Made by a program: the position numbers and the translations under genes
IMG/VR virus record: IMGVR_UViG_3300025853_000677
Coordinates: 1-23,507 of that record
Direction: 5' to 3' (one strand)
Length of the DNA stretch: 23,507 bases
Source: a virus
Notes under the pieces: generated by a model
Told to the model about the DNA's origin: nothing
The model's input: the letters and a program-made list of their open reading frames with translations, nothing else
Databases searched by the model: none
In this document: piece after piece, positions 14,913-23,507 of the stretch
Layout: each line of letters starts with the position of its first letter
Numbering within the stretch: position 1 is the stretch's first letter

Positions 14913-17900
14913 TTTAGTGCTATTGTTCTAAGATCTTTAATAATAGGAGTATTTGCCTGATCAGTTCCGTTCATAATTATTTTTACTCTATATCCACTAA
15001 AATCTGGAAGATCATTAGCAGTATATTCATATTCTAAGAATTGGTTTTCTTCACTTACTGGAACTTTAAAATCAGAATGTCCATTATTTAAGGAGGAATC
15101 AACAACTTTTAATGATCCACTTGAAGTTGTTTCTAGATTTTCATATCCTGGGAATAATTCAAACTCTTGCTCAACTTCTGAGGAATCATCTCTAATAAGA
15201 CCATAAAGAACTCTAATATCCGCAGAAGAAGGTCTATATGCATTTAATATAACTTTTAATGTAGATGCTGGTTGTCCCAACCTAATTAATTTTGATACAT
15301 AAACAGCAGAATGTGGATCATTTGTAATTGAATTTGGTGAAGAATCCGATGTAAAGTCTGTTACTGGTTTATCAATAATATCCGATAAAAATTCTACATT
15401 AGAACTTTCAAGGTTAATGAATGGGGAGATATTTTCATTTAAAGATGATAATACGATAGCAGTAGTAAAAGATCTTCTTCCGACAACATTATCAAATACT
15501 GCTTGATTCTCTTCATTTGTTCTGGAACACACCATTCTATTAGAACTTAAAGTATTTGGTTGATTCAAAATTACTGAATCAATTTCATTTAATCTTTGGA
15601 ATGATGTTTCTGTCCCATCAATACTTGTTGCTGTTGTTGTTCTTATAGTTGCTGATGTTATTGTATCTTTTCCTGGAGAAGTGACATCGAATTGTGGATT
15701 AATTCTATTGAAGATAATATTCTCAGAGGCTTTAATGTTTGATCCTCCACCAGTTAATCTGTTTGTAAATGATAATTCGGTAGATGATGATTTGTCCTCA
15801 CTTCTATTGGCACCATTAGAAGATCTATCAATCCCTATGTAATACTCATTTGCTTTAATATTAGTTTCATATATGTCATGAACTACATTATTGATTCTTC
15901 TGAGGGATACTCCGACAAATTCATATTTATGTACCGGTGCATTAATATCGTGAGTTTCTATAATTGTATTATCAACACCCCTTTCAACTATTTCCAATGA
16001 AGTTCCGGTAGGATTTGTATATGAAATAATTTCTTCACCAATTTTTACATAACCAGTATTTGCTGCTCCTACAGAAATTCCCTCAAAATTGGAAAGATTT
16101 GCTATACTTGCTACGTTAATGGTTCCTCCTGCTATCGTGGTAGAAGGTAAATTAGATGTCAATTTAGTTGGAGATACATCAGATTCAACACCAATTAATT
16201 TTAACTTATTTGTATTTTCATACATTCCGTGGTTGAAATGTTCAACTTTTAATATATTTCCAGATTCTAAACCGGTACCAAATGTAATGCTGGTTATTTC
16301 TGTAGTCGCTGCCCCAATTATATTATTATTGTCATCATAATATGTAATTCCTACTCCAGTAGCAAATGCTGGAGTGCCACCAGACTTTGTTCCTTGAACA
16401 TCGGTTAGATATAAAGTATCAATTCCTCCAATTTCGGTAATTGTAATTCTTGCATCTCTACCAGTAAAATCATCACTTGATATAGTAACAACATCACCAA
16501 CAGCATATCCATTTCCAAGATTAACAGTTGTTAGTCCAGTAATTGCCCCATTCGAGTCGGCAGTAATATTGAATGTTAATCCTTCTCCTTTACCAATTAA
16601 TGTGGTTGTCGATGCATCATTGCGGGTGGTATAATTTGCTCCACCGGATGTAATCGTTGAACTGGATACAGAACTTCCAACAGAAACAATTCTTGCCGAA
16701 GAATTGACTATTGCATTCTGATTGCCAAACAATCTTCTTCCTGCCGTCAAAATCCCTATAAAACTATCATCAGAAGCAACTGTTGTAATACCAATCCTCA
16801 TTGTTTTGGGAAGTGCAGTCAATGAATTTGGTGTTAATGTCTGAACATATCCATTACTTTCATCTAAAGGAGGATTACTAAAATGTGCTATGCCAGTATT
16901 TGCAGTAAATCTTGCTTTATAAAGTTTGAATTTCAAATCAGATTCTTGTGCTGGAGTCCAAGTAGATCCATTTTGAGATTTGAATAAACTTCCAAGTGCA
17001 TATTGCTTACTATATCTAACAGCTTCGGCATCTGGTAAAGTCTGTGTATTTACAGTTTTTTCTCCTATTTTTGCCGTCCATACTTCGTATTGATCTGTTG
17101 ATGGAGATAAAAGAGTTAGTGCATACTCATTTCCAGGAGATAAGAAAATGGGTTGGTCAAATGTGACTCTGGTAGCAGTTTCTCCAGTTGTTGAGACATT
17201 TATATCACTTGGTAACAATACTTTTGAGTTCCCTACCATAGATAAAGTTGGAGAACCTAACTCCATTGTTCTTATTTGAACGATTAAAGGAGCATTTTCT
17301 GATGGTTTTTTGGAGAAGAACAAATCAACAGCAGTCAAGAATGCTCCATTGTCATCATCATTTTTTCCATTACCATCTTCCAATCTTATATCACTACCAA
17401 CGGCAAATGATTGTGCTAATGGACTTTTTCTAGAAACTGAAGTAGTTTTTGTAATTAAGTTTTCTGTTCCACCAATAGCATTATATATTGCCTCTCCCAT
17501 AGAAATAAGAGAGCTTCCGGGCAATTGGGAAGAATTTGTGACACTACTTGTAAGTTTAAATGTTTTCTTTCCAGTCCTGATAAGAGGATTTGGTTTTGGA
17601 TTTGTATATGGATCTTTGATAAAGAATGATCCATATAAATCTCCATTATTATCTGAGATTAGTCTTAAGTTTTTAACATATGCTATAGCTTTACTTGTTT
17701 GTCCAATAATTTTGGCACCTATTTTTAAATACCCATAAAAATTGCCTTGATCCTCTGCAGAAAGAGAATTTAAATCTATATTAATAGTTTTTGAAGATTG
17801 GCTATATGATGAAGGTATATTTTCTTGTCTTATATATGGATTTACATTGTAAGTTTTGCTTGCTGAGTTATATTTTCCTTCTTTGTGATTGGAAGATGCT

Positions 17901-20900
17901 AATCTAAACTTTCCTATAATTTTATCATTATATAATACGTGAATAGTTTCTCCTTCTGCAAATGAATTATTGGCAGAACCATAATTTACTCTTGTTGCAC
18001 TATTTGCAATTTCGACTAATTTCGGAATGAAATCTACATTACTGTGATTATCTAAGAACTGATAATGTCTTGCGAATGGTGTAAGTCCCCTAGCAAAAAA
18101 TGAAACATTACGAGAACTAATATAATCATTATAGATTTCATTAGTTCTTCCACCGTGTATAGATGGAACTCTTATAGTTCGAGTTCTATTATCAAGTCTA
18201 GGAACTAGTGTAACGACACCTGTTCTATCTAATACTCCAAATGGATTAACATTTTCCGATCTTGTGGCAAGTGCTTGTTCTATCCAACCGATGGAGTCAT
18301 ATTTTAAAGTGATTAAATTTCCAGTTTTCTGAACATTTGGATCTAATAAGTCATAATTTTCCGATAAATCTAATGTGCTCTCAGAAATTTGTGATGCTGG
18401 AATTGGTCTTTGTTTTAAAGTATTTGAAAAAACTGAAGGTCTAAGAGTTTTATTTCCAATTCTAGCTTTTGTTAAATTTTCATCTGATAATGAGTTGTCA
18501 GTAAAATCATCAACAAATATTCCAGATTTAAATCTACTATTTCCTGCAGAATCTTCAATAATAAGTGATTTTACTCCAAGTTCAAGTAAACTCAGAGAAG
18601 TAACTTTTTCTAAATTTTCTATTCTATCTTCAATTGATCCAATATCACGCATTGTATATCTTCTGTTATCAATTAACCTTACAAAAGCATCATCTACATT
18701 ATAAAGATATGCTGGAAGTCTTACTTCGGCAAGATGCATTAAATCTACATCTTGATTTACGGGAGGTTCTGGATTTTTTGAAGAAATTCCTCTTCTTACT
18801 AAAATGTTCCCAAACTTATCAAGATAAACATTGTCAATTCTTGGTAGATAAAAGTCATAACCTACGACAGAACTTTCTCCAGATTTTAAATTAAATCGAG
18901 TCGAATTTGTAGTAAAAGTTCTGGAATCAAATGCAAAGGGAGATTGTGTTGTTGAAGAATTATTTTGAACTCTGGGTCTAAAATCGAGAACATCAGAAGC
19001 TTTTATATTTCTTGATCCTATTCGAGGAATATCTCTAGAATATCTATCTCTATCATAACTCAAAACTGTGAATACGTCACCATTATCCGATGATGGGACA
19101 GTATAATGATCGTATACGACCAAAAGTCTTCTTTCTGGAGTTTGAGAACCAACTCTTACTATTCTAGAATAATCATAATAATCATTTTTTTGTCCTTTAT
19201 TAAGTCTAAAATTAGTTGTTACGTTTTTATAATTGCCTAAGGTAATTGATTGAATGGTAGATTCTATGTTAGATTCTCTAAATTTTACGGTTTCTCCGAC
19301 TAAAAATGTCTCTTCATTTAAATATACAATTCCAAGATGATTTGAAGATTCTGCCGCTGGTGAAGAATTTGAATTTGATACAATTCTAGCAACAGCACCA
19401 CTACTAGACCCTACAATATTTTCTCCAATGATAGCATTGGTTCCTACACTGGATATACTAGAAAATTCAATTTCATCTAACAATGGGTCACCAGTTCCAG
19501 TCGATTCATATACAACCAAAATATTTGCAACATCAGGAACATCTAAAGAAATTTCTTCATCTTGAACTCTCAATCCGTAATATTGATTATAAATCAATCC
19601 ATCAACTATTGATGAAGATCCATTACCAACGGCAACAGATCCAGATTCTGCATATTTAGAAAGATTTATAACTTTTACGGCACTTCTAGTATATTCTTTA
19701 ATTTTACTCTTGATACCAGTTTTTTTCAAAGTGGTATTTACAACAAGACCACCATTACCCGTGCCCTGATTGGGTAAAAGGCCTCTAATAGTTACAGTAT
19801 TTGTTGAAGAATCTATAGAAAAAGCATCGGATGTAATTGTTCCAATTCCAGCACCACTATATCCTATTCCATATCTTTCTTGATCAAAAGATTCAAAGGT
19901 TACGTTAGTAATATCGGAAACAGAACTGGTGTTAAAAGTCACTACTCCGGAAGAGTTAGTTGTTTCTCCTGTTATTTGTTTTGATATTAATAATTGAGAA
20001 TCTGAAAGATTTATGGAAGAAATATTACTTTCTGGAAGTTTTGCGTAAAGGTATGAGTCTTCACTGTCTCTTAATTTTGGAACTCTGAGTTCTGCTACAT
20101 AATTTCCATTCGTAATTGTTCCACCTTCAAAAACACCAGTAACTGTGGAAAGAGTCCCGGCAAGAGTAAGAGATGTTAAATCACTACCTACAGTATTTAC
20201 TCTATCATATTTCAAATCACCATCAACAATTACACTAATAATGTCTCCATATTTAAATCCAGTGAATAATTTGCCAGGACTTGTTAATGTACTTCCAGTA
20301 ATATTAACTTCTGTTATTCCATTTGGAAATTTTTTAGATTCTAATACAGAGTCTGCTGTAAAAGTTTGAAACCCAACATGTCCAGATTGAGCAACAGATT
20401 TAACATCACTAGAACTATAAACACTGATACTTTTTACCGATACAGGTGTATCAATTCCATTGATTATTAATTGCTCACCAACTGCAAAAGTCCCTGAAGT
20501 TTGAGTAAGTGCAAAATTATCATCAGATGAAGAATTTACAACATATCCACTGGCACCACTGCTTTTTCCTTTTACAAAAAATGAAGGTTCTACAGAAATA
20601 TCTCTATTTGTTGTAATTGTTGTATGTGTTTGTACATCATAAAGATAAAGATCCCACTGAGTAGAATCTCCAGAATATGCGGAATCTGTTAGATTGAAAC
20701 CGTAAACTCTTGCTTTTCCAATTGTGTTTACACCAACACTATCACCTTTTAATTCCCTTCTCAAATCAATAGTTTCATTTTCCTTTAAAAATCCATTTAC
20801 ATTATTAATCCTCAATAAATTACCCATTTCAAATGGAATACCAACATTAGATGCACTTTGTGTATCTCTTGGTTTTTGGACATCAATGGATTGTGTCGAG

Positions 20901-22006
20901 TCAAACTCAACATCATATCCTGCTACATATGCCTTTCCGGGAGAAACCTGAAAACACATCAGATTTTCAGAAGGTGCATTTCCTTGATCGGTAATTTCAT
21001 CTTCTAAATATATACCATCATTAGAAATTCTATCATTTAATGATTCTTCAACATTTAAGGTGAATGGATCAATAGTATAATGTCCAGATTCATCATAAGT
21101 TCTTTCTGCAAAATAATCTCTTAATATATTATATGTCGTTTTATTGGATATTTTTTTAATTCTTCCATTTTCTACTCTGAGTATCTCTATGAAATCAGTA
21201 TCACTTAAATCCGTTAATGGTTTTTTATCTAAAGTTAATCCAATTTTGAATCTATCTGCACCTGGAGAAGCAAAATTGCTAAATCCTTTTGCATTGTCAA
21301 AAAGTGAACTATCATCTTTCGAGTTTACAATATCTTCCGATATTCTTAGTCCTACTCTGTAAGATGGTGTATTTGTATAAAAATCTAATATAATTGTTTG
21401 CCTTGAAACATTTACAAAAGAACCTCTGACAAAATAAACACCGTTGTCAATAGACGCTGCAGATCCAACAGATGTTGCATTTACTCCCAATAATGAAGCA
21501 AATGTGGTTCCGGAAACAATCGTGGTGTTTCCATAGGTAACATTTTCACTGGCAAACAATGATTCGCCATCTTGAAATGTTGTTGTTTGAGAATCGAAAC
21601 CAACATTAATATATTTGACGTAAATCGTCACATTGTCTACAAGACTACTATCTGAAGGCAAAGCTACGTACTGCACAGTAGCTGTGACACCAGAAAGTTG
21701 TCCAGTTATTGTTTTTCCAACAAAATTCTTTATATAAAGAGAAATATCTATTCCAAGATTTAATGTATTTAATCTTACCGCAGAAAATTGACTATCAAAA
21801 GTAACATCTCCAGGAAGAACCATTGATCCTTCCTTGAAAAAATTATTTCCAAAAGACTCTATTTGACCCTGTAAAATAGATTGAAGAGTTGTTAATTCTC
21901 TAGCTTGAACTGGATATCCTGGTTTGAATAAAACTTTATAAAAGTTTTTATTCTGATCAAAATCATCATAATATGGATTGATATTTAAATCGGTTTTTTG
22001 TGCCAT
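14909..22006 (-). CDS. Giant virion protein (DUF4815-like), probable baseplate periphery, 2365 aa
   Basis: The largest gene here. The N-terminus, LNINPYYDDFDQNKNFYKVL then PVQARELTTLQSILQGQIES, resembles the DUF4815 family of phage tail proteins as I remember it. Further blocks fit it: VVYDHYTVPSSDNGDVFTVL and RDRYSRDIPRIGSRNIKASD near residues 955-1000, YDFYLPRIDNVYLDKFGNI near 1055, and DNRRYTMRDIGSIEDRIENL near 1110-1130. The later half is Ser/Thr/Gly/Asn-rich and beta-like, with modules shared with gp14, gp8 and gp18. The C-terminus ends GTDQANTPIIKDLRTIALK. There is no signal peptide or membrane segment. It starts 6 bp after gp8, where T4 has g9, g10, g11 and g12. A baseplate rim or fibre-anchoring function is inferred from position only. 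The frame is continuous across all 7.1 kb. Confidence 0.9.
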   Translation of the reverse strand: MAQKTDLNINPYYDDFDQNKNFYKVLFKPGYPVQARELTTLQSILQGQIESFGNNFFKEGSMVLPGDVTFDSQFSAVRLNTLNLGIDISLYIKNFVGKTITGQLSGVTATVQYVALPSDSSLVDNVTIYVKYINVGFDSQTTTFQDGESLFASENVTYGNTTIVSGTTFASLLGVNATSVGSAASIDNGVYFVRGSFVNVSRQTIILDFYTNTPSYRVGLRISEDIVNSKDDSSLFDNAKGFSNFASPGADRFKIGLTLDKKPLTDLSDTDFIEILRVENGRIKKISNKTTYNILRDYFAERTYDESGHYTIDPFTLNVEESLNDRISNDGIYLEDEITDQGNAPSENLMCFQVSPGKAYVAGYDVEFDSTQSIDVQKPRDTQSASNVGIPFEMGNLLRINNVNGFLKENETIDLRRELKGDSVGVNTIGKARVYGFNLTDSAYSGDSTQWDLYLYDVQTHTTITTNRDISVEPSFFVKGKSSGASGYVVNSSSDDNFALTQTSGTFAVGEQLIINGIDTPVSVKSISVYSSSDVKSVAQSGHVGFQTFTADSVLESKKFPNGITEVNITGSTLTSPGKLFTGFKYGDIISVIVDGDLKYDRVNTVGSDLTSLTLAGTLSTVTGVFEGGTITNGNYVAELRVPKLRDSEDSYLYAKLPESNISSINLSDSQLLISKQITGETTNSSGVVTFNTSSVSDITNVTFESFDQERYGIGYSGAGIGTITSDAFSIDSSTNTVTIRGLLPNQGTGNGGLVVNTTLKKTGIKSKIKEYTRSAVKVINLSKYAESGSVAVGNGSSSIVDGLIYNQYYGLRVQDEEISLDVPDVANILVVYESTGTGDPLLDEIEFSSISSVGTNAIIGENIVGSSSGAVARIVSNSNSSPAAESSNHLGIVYLNEETFLVGETVKFRESNIESTIQSITLGNYKNVTTNFRLNKGQKNDYYDYSRIVRVGSQTPERRLLVVYDHYTVPSSDNGDVFTVLSYDRDRYSRDIPRIGSRNIKASDVLDFRPRVQNNSSTTQSPFAFDSRTFTTNSTRFNLKSGESSVVGYDFYLPRIDNVYLDKFGNILVRRGISSKNPEPPVNQDVDLMHLAEVRLPAYLYNVDDAFVRLIDNRRYTMRDIGSIEDRIENLEKVTSLSLLELGVKSLIIEDSAGNSRFKSGIFVDDFTDNSLSDENLTKARIGNKTLRPSVFSNTLKQRPIPASQISESTLDLSENYDLLDPNVQKTGNLITLKYDSIGWIEQALATRSENVNPFGVLDRTGVVTLVPRLDNRTRTIRVPSIHGGRTNEIYNDYISSRNVSFFARGLTPFARHYQFLDNHSNVDFIPKLVEIANSATRVNYGSANNSFAEGETIHVLYNDKIIGKFRLASSNHKEGKYNSASKTYNVNPYIRQENIPSSYSQSSKTINIDLNSLSAEDQGNFYGYLKIGAKIIGQTSKAIAYVKNLRLISDNNGDLYGSFFIKDPYTNPKPNPLIRTGKKTFKLTSSVTNSSQLPGSSLISMGEAIYNAIGGTENLITKTTSVSRKSPLAQSFAVGSDIRLEDGNGKNDDDNGAFLTAVDLFFSKKPSENAPLIVQIRTMELGSPTLSMVGNSKVLLPSDINVSTTGETATRVTFDQPIFLSPGNEYALTLLSPSTDQYEVWTAKIGEKTVNTQTLPDAEAVRYSKQYALGSLFKSQNGSTWTPAQESDLKFKLYKARFTANTGIAHFSNPPLDESNGYVQTLTPNSLTALPKTMRIGITTVASDDSFIGILTAGRRLFGNQNAIVNSSARIVSVGSSVSSSTITSGGANYTTRNDASTTTLIGKGEGLTFNITADSNGAITGLTTVNLGNGYAVGDVVTISSDDFTGRDARITITEIGGIDTLYLTDVQGTKSGGTPAFATGVGITYYDDNNNIIGAATTEITSITFGTGLESGNILKVEHFNHGMYENTNKLKLIGVESDVSPTKLTSNLPSTTIAGGTINVASIANLSNFEGISVGAANTGYVKIGEEIISYTNPTGTSLEIVERGVDNTIIETHDINAPVHKYEFVGVSLRRINNVVHDIYETNIKANEYYIGIDRSSNGANRSEDKSSSTELSFTNRLTGGGSNIKASENIIFNRINPQFDVTSPGKDTITSATIRTTTATSIDGTETSFQRLNEIDSVILNQPNTLSSNRMVCSRTNEENQAVFDNVVGRRSFTTAIVLSSLNENISPFINLESSNVEFLSDIIDKPVTDFTSDSSPNSITNDPHSAVYVSKLIRLGQPASTLKVILNAYRPSSADIRVLYGLIRDDSSEVEQEFELFPGYENLETTSSGSLKVVDSSLNNGHSDFKVPVSEENQFLEYEYTANDLPDFSGYRVKIIMNGTDQANTPIIKDLRTIALK
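15918..16065 (-). repeat. Giant-protein module resembling a segment of gp18
   Basis: About residues 1982-2029 read GYVKIGEEIISYTNPTGTSL, then EIVERGVDNTIIETHDINAP. This matches the pattern of the gp18 segment at 3930-4110. It is a protein-level resemblance by eye. Confidence 0.5.
16426..16680 (-). repeat. GGxxY beta-repeats in the giant protein
   Basis: Two units near residues 1776-1860: STITSGGANYTTRNDAST, and ITGLTTVNLGNGYAVGDVVT, the second followed by ISSDDFTGRDARITI. They follow the same pattern as the gp14 and gp8 repeats: a hydrophobic strand, N-x-G-x-x-Y, and a second strand. Confidence 0.55.
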
Positions 22007-22012
22007 CTTTTT

Positions 22013-23507
22013 TTAGAATTCCAGAATAATTTTAACGTCTTCTTTTTGTTTAGAGTCTCTCTGAACAATGGGTCGGTTGTCAATGTAAATTATATCCCCT
22101 GTCTTTTTATTTATCTCAGGATTTGCCAGTCCTTCTGTGAAAGTTACATCCAGATTAATTACTTTACCATCACTCGTAGTAATTGTGTTTGTGCCATCCA
22201 CATTTGTATCTATACTAACATCAACATTATTAACAGTAATACCTTGAGAAGAAACAAAAGAAACTATTTTCTCAGTGTCATCCGAATGAGTTTGATCAAT
22301 CCCACCATCATAACCATAAGATAATGATCTGTCCTGATAGTATTTTAAAATCTTAGAATCTTTATCATATGATGCAACATAACCTTTTGCAATTCCAACT
22401 CCATCTATGTTTTGAGTTATTTTATCTCCAATATTGGGATTAAACTCTGCATTATCATCATCAATTGCGATTGAATATAAAGAAGAAAAAGTATTTGCTG
22501 TATATGTCACTCCGGTTCTTTTTCCGGTGGAAGAAAAAGTTTCTGGATTTTTTATAACTCCAACTTGTGAAAATTTAGTATCTGTTGGAAAGTCTTTTGT
22601 AGAATCATCAAATCTTGCATATAGTAAAACCTTATCAGCACCGAGTTCTTGATATATATCAAACCCATGACCTCTTGATGGGGGAATAATGGGTATTAAT
22701 TTTGCTCCCGTTCCACTGGTTGGCATTTTTACTGATCCATATGTATATCCATATCCACCATTCGTTACAATTACTTTTGTTATTGTGCCATTTTCTACTG
22801 TTACACTAGCAGTTGCTCCAACTCCATCTCCTATTATGTCAGCATTAAAATTAGATGTATACTTTGTTCCACCTTGCTCAATATATACGGTTTTAATTTG
22901 ATTACTATTAGAATCAGAATTTCCCCCATCTCTAATTGATTGAATTTCAGAATCGGTGCTAGTGGACCAATTATTTGGTAAAGTAATGTATTCGGTAGAA
23001 TCAAATTTTATAATATCTGCTGGTGATATTTTATATAAGTATTTCCATCTATATCCATCACTATAAGAAACGGGTTCTATATCAGTATGATTTGGTTCTT
23101 GTGTCGATCCAGAAATAGTGGGACTTGTCCCCGAAGATCCATTTTCTATACAAATATAAACTTTATATTCACTCGTAACTACATAATAATTCGCACTATA
23201 TAACCTTTCTGCATCTGATACTGGAGATGGTTTTCCGTCCCTATAATCATGCCTATACATGTCATAAGGGGTATTTGATATCCAATCATATTTTTTTACA
23301 ACTCTTCTAACATTCTCCGATGTTATTTTTTTGCCAAATAGACTTGTATCTCTATAATGTGACAAATAATCATAATTATCGATAGGATTATTTGCCGTAC
23401 TAGTATTCCAATCAGTATTCCTACCAAATCCAGTTGCAGTTGGATTTGATAATCCTAAAAATGCATAATATGAATTATTACTGATAGAATCTACAAAAGA
23501 ACCGGCA
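22013..23507 (-). CDS. 8: Baseplate wedge protein gp8 (N-terminus beyond window edge)
   Basis: Baseplate wedge subunit. The match to T4 gp8 is clear at landmarks: GYRWKYLYKISPADIIKF with STEYITLPNNW corresponds to T4 GYVWEYLFEIPPDVSIN and NEYIVVPWP, VGVIKNP to T4 ISIITNP, and TGDIIYIDNRPIVQRDSKQK with EDVKIILEF to T4 SGEMIYMENRPPI and EINILFTF. The reading frame does not begin in the window: upstream of the TTG at 23365 it stays open to the edge, encoding SFVDSISNNSYYAFLGLSNP, which parallels T4 FYNSIGSG and IFITFGRSEPW near the start of gp8. So only a short N-terminal piece is missing. About 497 residues are visible against 334 in T4; the excess includes a beta-repeat insert and a beta-rich stretch near the C-terminal third. 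Confidence 0.95.
   Translation of the reverse strand, partial: AGSFVDSISNNSYYAFLGLSNPTATGFGRNTDWNTSTANNPIDNYDYLSHYRDTSLFGKKITSENVRRVVKKYDWISNTPYDMYRHDYRDGKPSPVSDAERLYSANYYVVTSEYKVYICIENGSSGTSPTISGSTQEPNHTDIEPVSYSDGYRWKYLYKISPADIIKFDSTEYITLPNNWSTSTDSEIQSIRDGGNSDSNSNQIKTVYIEQGGTKYTSNFNADIIGDGVGATASVTVENGTITKVIVTNGGYGYTYGSVKMPTSGTGAKLIPIIPPSRGHGFDIYQELGADKVLLYARFDDSTKDFPTDTKFSQVGVIKNPETFSSTGKRTGVTYTANTFSSLYSIAIDDDNAEFNPNIGDKITQNIDGVGIAKGYVASYDKDSKILKYYQDRSLSYGYDGGIDQTHSDDTEKIVSFVSSQGITVNNVDVSIDTNVDGTNTITTSDGKVINLDVTFTEGLANPEINKKTGDIIYIDNRPIVQRDSKQKEDVKIILEF
22108..22115 (-). promoter_or_regulatory. Possible late promoter inside g8 for the giant gene (GATAAATA)
   Basis: The minus strand reads GAGATAAATAAAAAGAC within g8 codons (PEINKKTGD). 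It is about 100 bp upstream of the giant gene start and matches the T4 late element except at the first base. Since it lies in coding sequence and codon choice alone could produce it, this is only a weak candidate. Confidence 0.25.
22691..22890 (-). repeat. GGYGY beta-repeat insert in gp8
   Basis: Encodes YTSNFNADIIGDGVGATASV, then ITKVIVTNGGYGYTYGSVKM, then PTSGTGAKLIP. The pattern I-x-K-V-x-V-x-N-G-G-x-G-Y matches the gp14 repeats. T4 gp8 has no equivalent that I can recall, so this is an insertion into the wedge core. Confidence 0.65.

Noticed and set aside
15924-15931. CATAAATA late-promoter match inside the giant gene
   Set aside because: The next start codon is about 1 kb away and the codons encode ordinary protein sequence; AT-rich chance is sufficient.
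17310-17738. Plus-strand open frame of 142 codons
   Set aside because: Shadow of the giant gene; no recognisable protein, no promoter and no neighbouring plus-strand gene.
1-23507. tRNA genes, CRISPR arrays, insertion sequences, integrase, host-derived metabolic genes
   Set aside because: Looked for and not seen: coding sequence of recognisable or contiguous virion genes fills the window, and no gap exceeds about 80 bp.

Overview
The window is the virion morphogenesis module of a T4-like myovirus. Every gene lies on the minus strand, so the window reads from right to left. The order g8, [giant protein, two small genes, fibre-like gene], g13, g14, g15, g16, [three non-T4 genes], g17, [zinc-motif gene], g18, g19, g20 is the T4 late-gene order with lineage-specific insertions. 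The DNA is clearly AT-rich. Several insert genes (the giant protein with a DUF4815-like start, the Lys/Cys-rich mosaic protein, the 102-residue protein, the zinc-motif gene before g18) look like proteins I remember from marine T4-like cyanophages of Prochlorococcus and Synechococcus. A related marine host such as Pelagibacter cannot be excluded from this segment alone, because it holds no photosynthesis, metabolism or tRNA genes.

Layout from right to left. 23507-22013 is baseplate wedge gp8, cut off at its N-terminus by the window edge. 22006-14909 is a 2365-residue virion protein standing where T4 has g9 to g12. 14912-14709 and 14654-14316 are two small genes, and 14315-13269 is a fibre-like protein in the position of T4 wac (fibritin). 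13269-9715 is the neck, tail-terminator and small-terminase block gp13, gp14, gp15, gp16. 9702-6953 holds three genes inserted between the terminase subunits: a Lys/Cys-rich mosaic protein, a 102-residue protein with a T4-like capsid-targeting N-terminus, and a 425-residue probable structural protein. 6946-5300 is the large terminase gp17, and 5300-5070 a small zinc-motif protein. 4989-2311 is tail sheath gp18, 2291-1680 tail tube gp19, and 1621-1 portal gp20, cut off at its C-terminus by the window edge.

The genes cover the steps from baseplate rim (gp8, giant protein), through tube, sheath and tail terminator (gp19, gp18, gp15), to neck (gp13, gp14), portal (gp20) and DNA packaging motor (gp16, gp17). 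Genes are tightly packed, with many stop/start overlaps of the TAATG, TGATG or ATGA type. The longest gap is about 80 bp, so no gene-free stretch exceeds 300 bases. Four T4/cyanophage-type late promoter motifs (ATAAATA or CTAAATA) sit 24 to 35 bp upstream of start codons and split the block into likely transcription units: 112-aa gene onward, mosaic gene onward, g18-g19, and g20 onward.

The most interesting points are the g16-g17 insertion with its probable head-internal cargo protein, the cysteine-module mosaic protein with an EF-hand-like loop, beta-repeat modules shared between different virion proteins, and a strong GC-rich hairpin inside the start of g20. I saw no tRNA, CRISPR array, insertion sequence, integrase or plus-strand gene.
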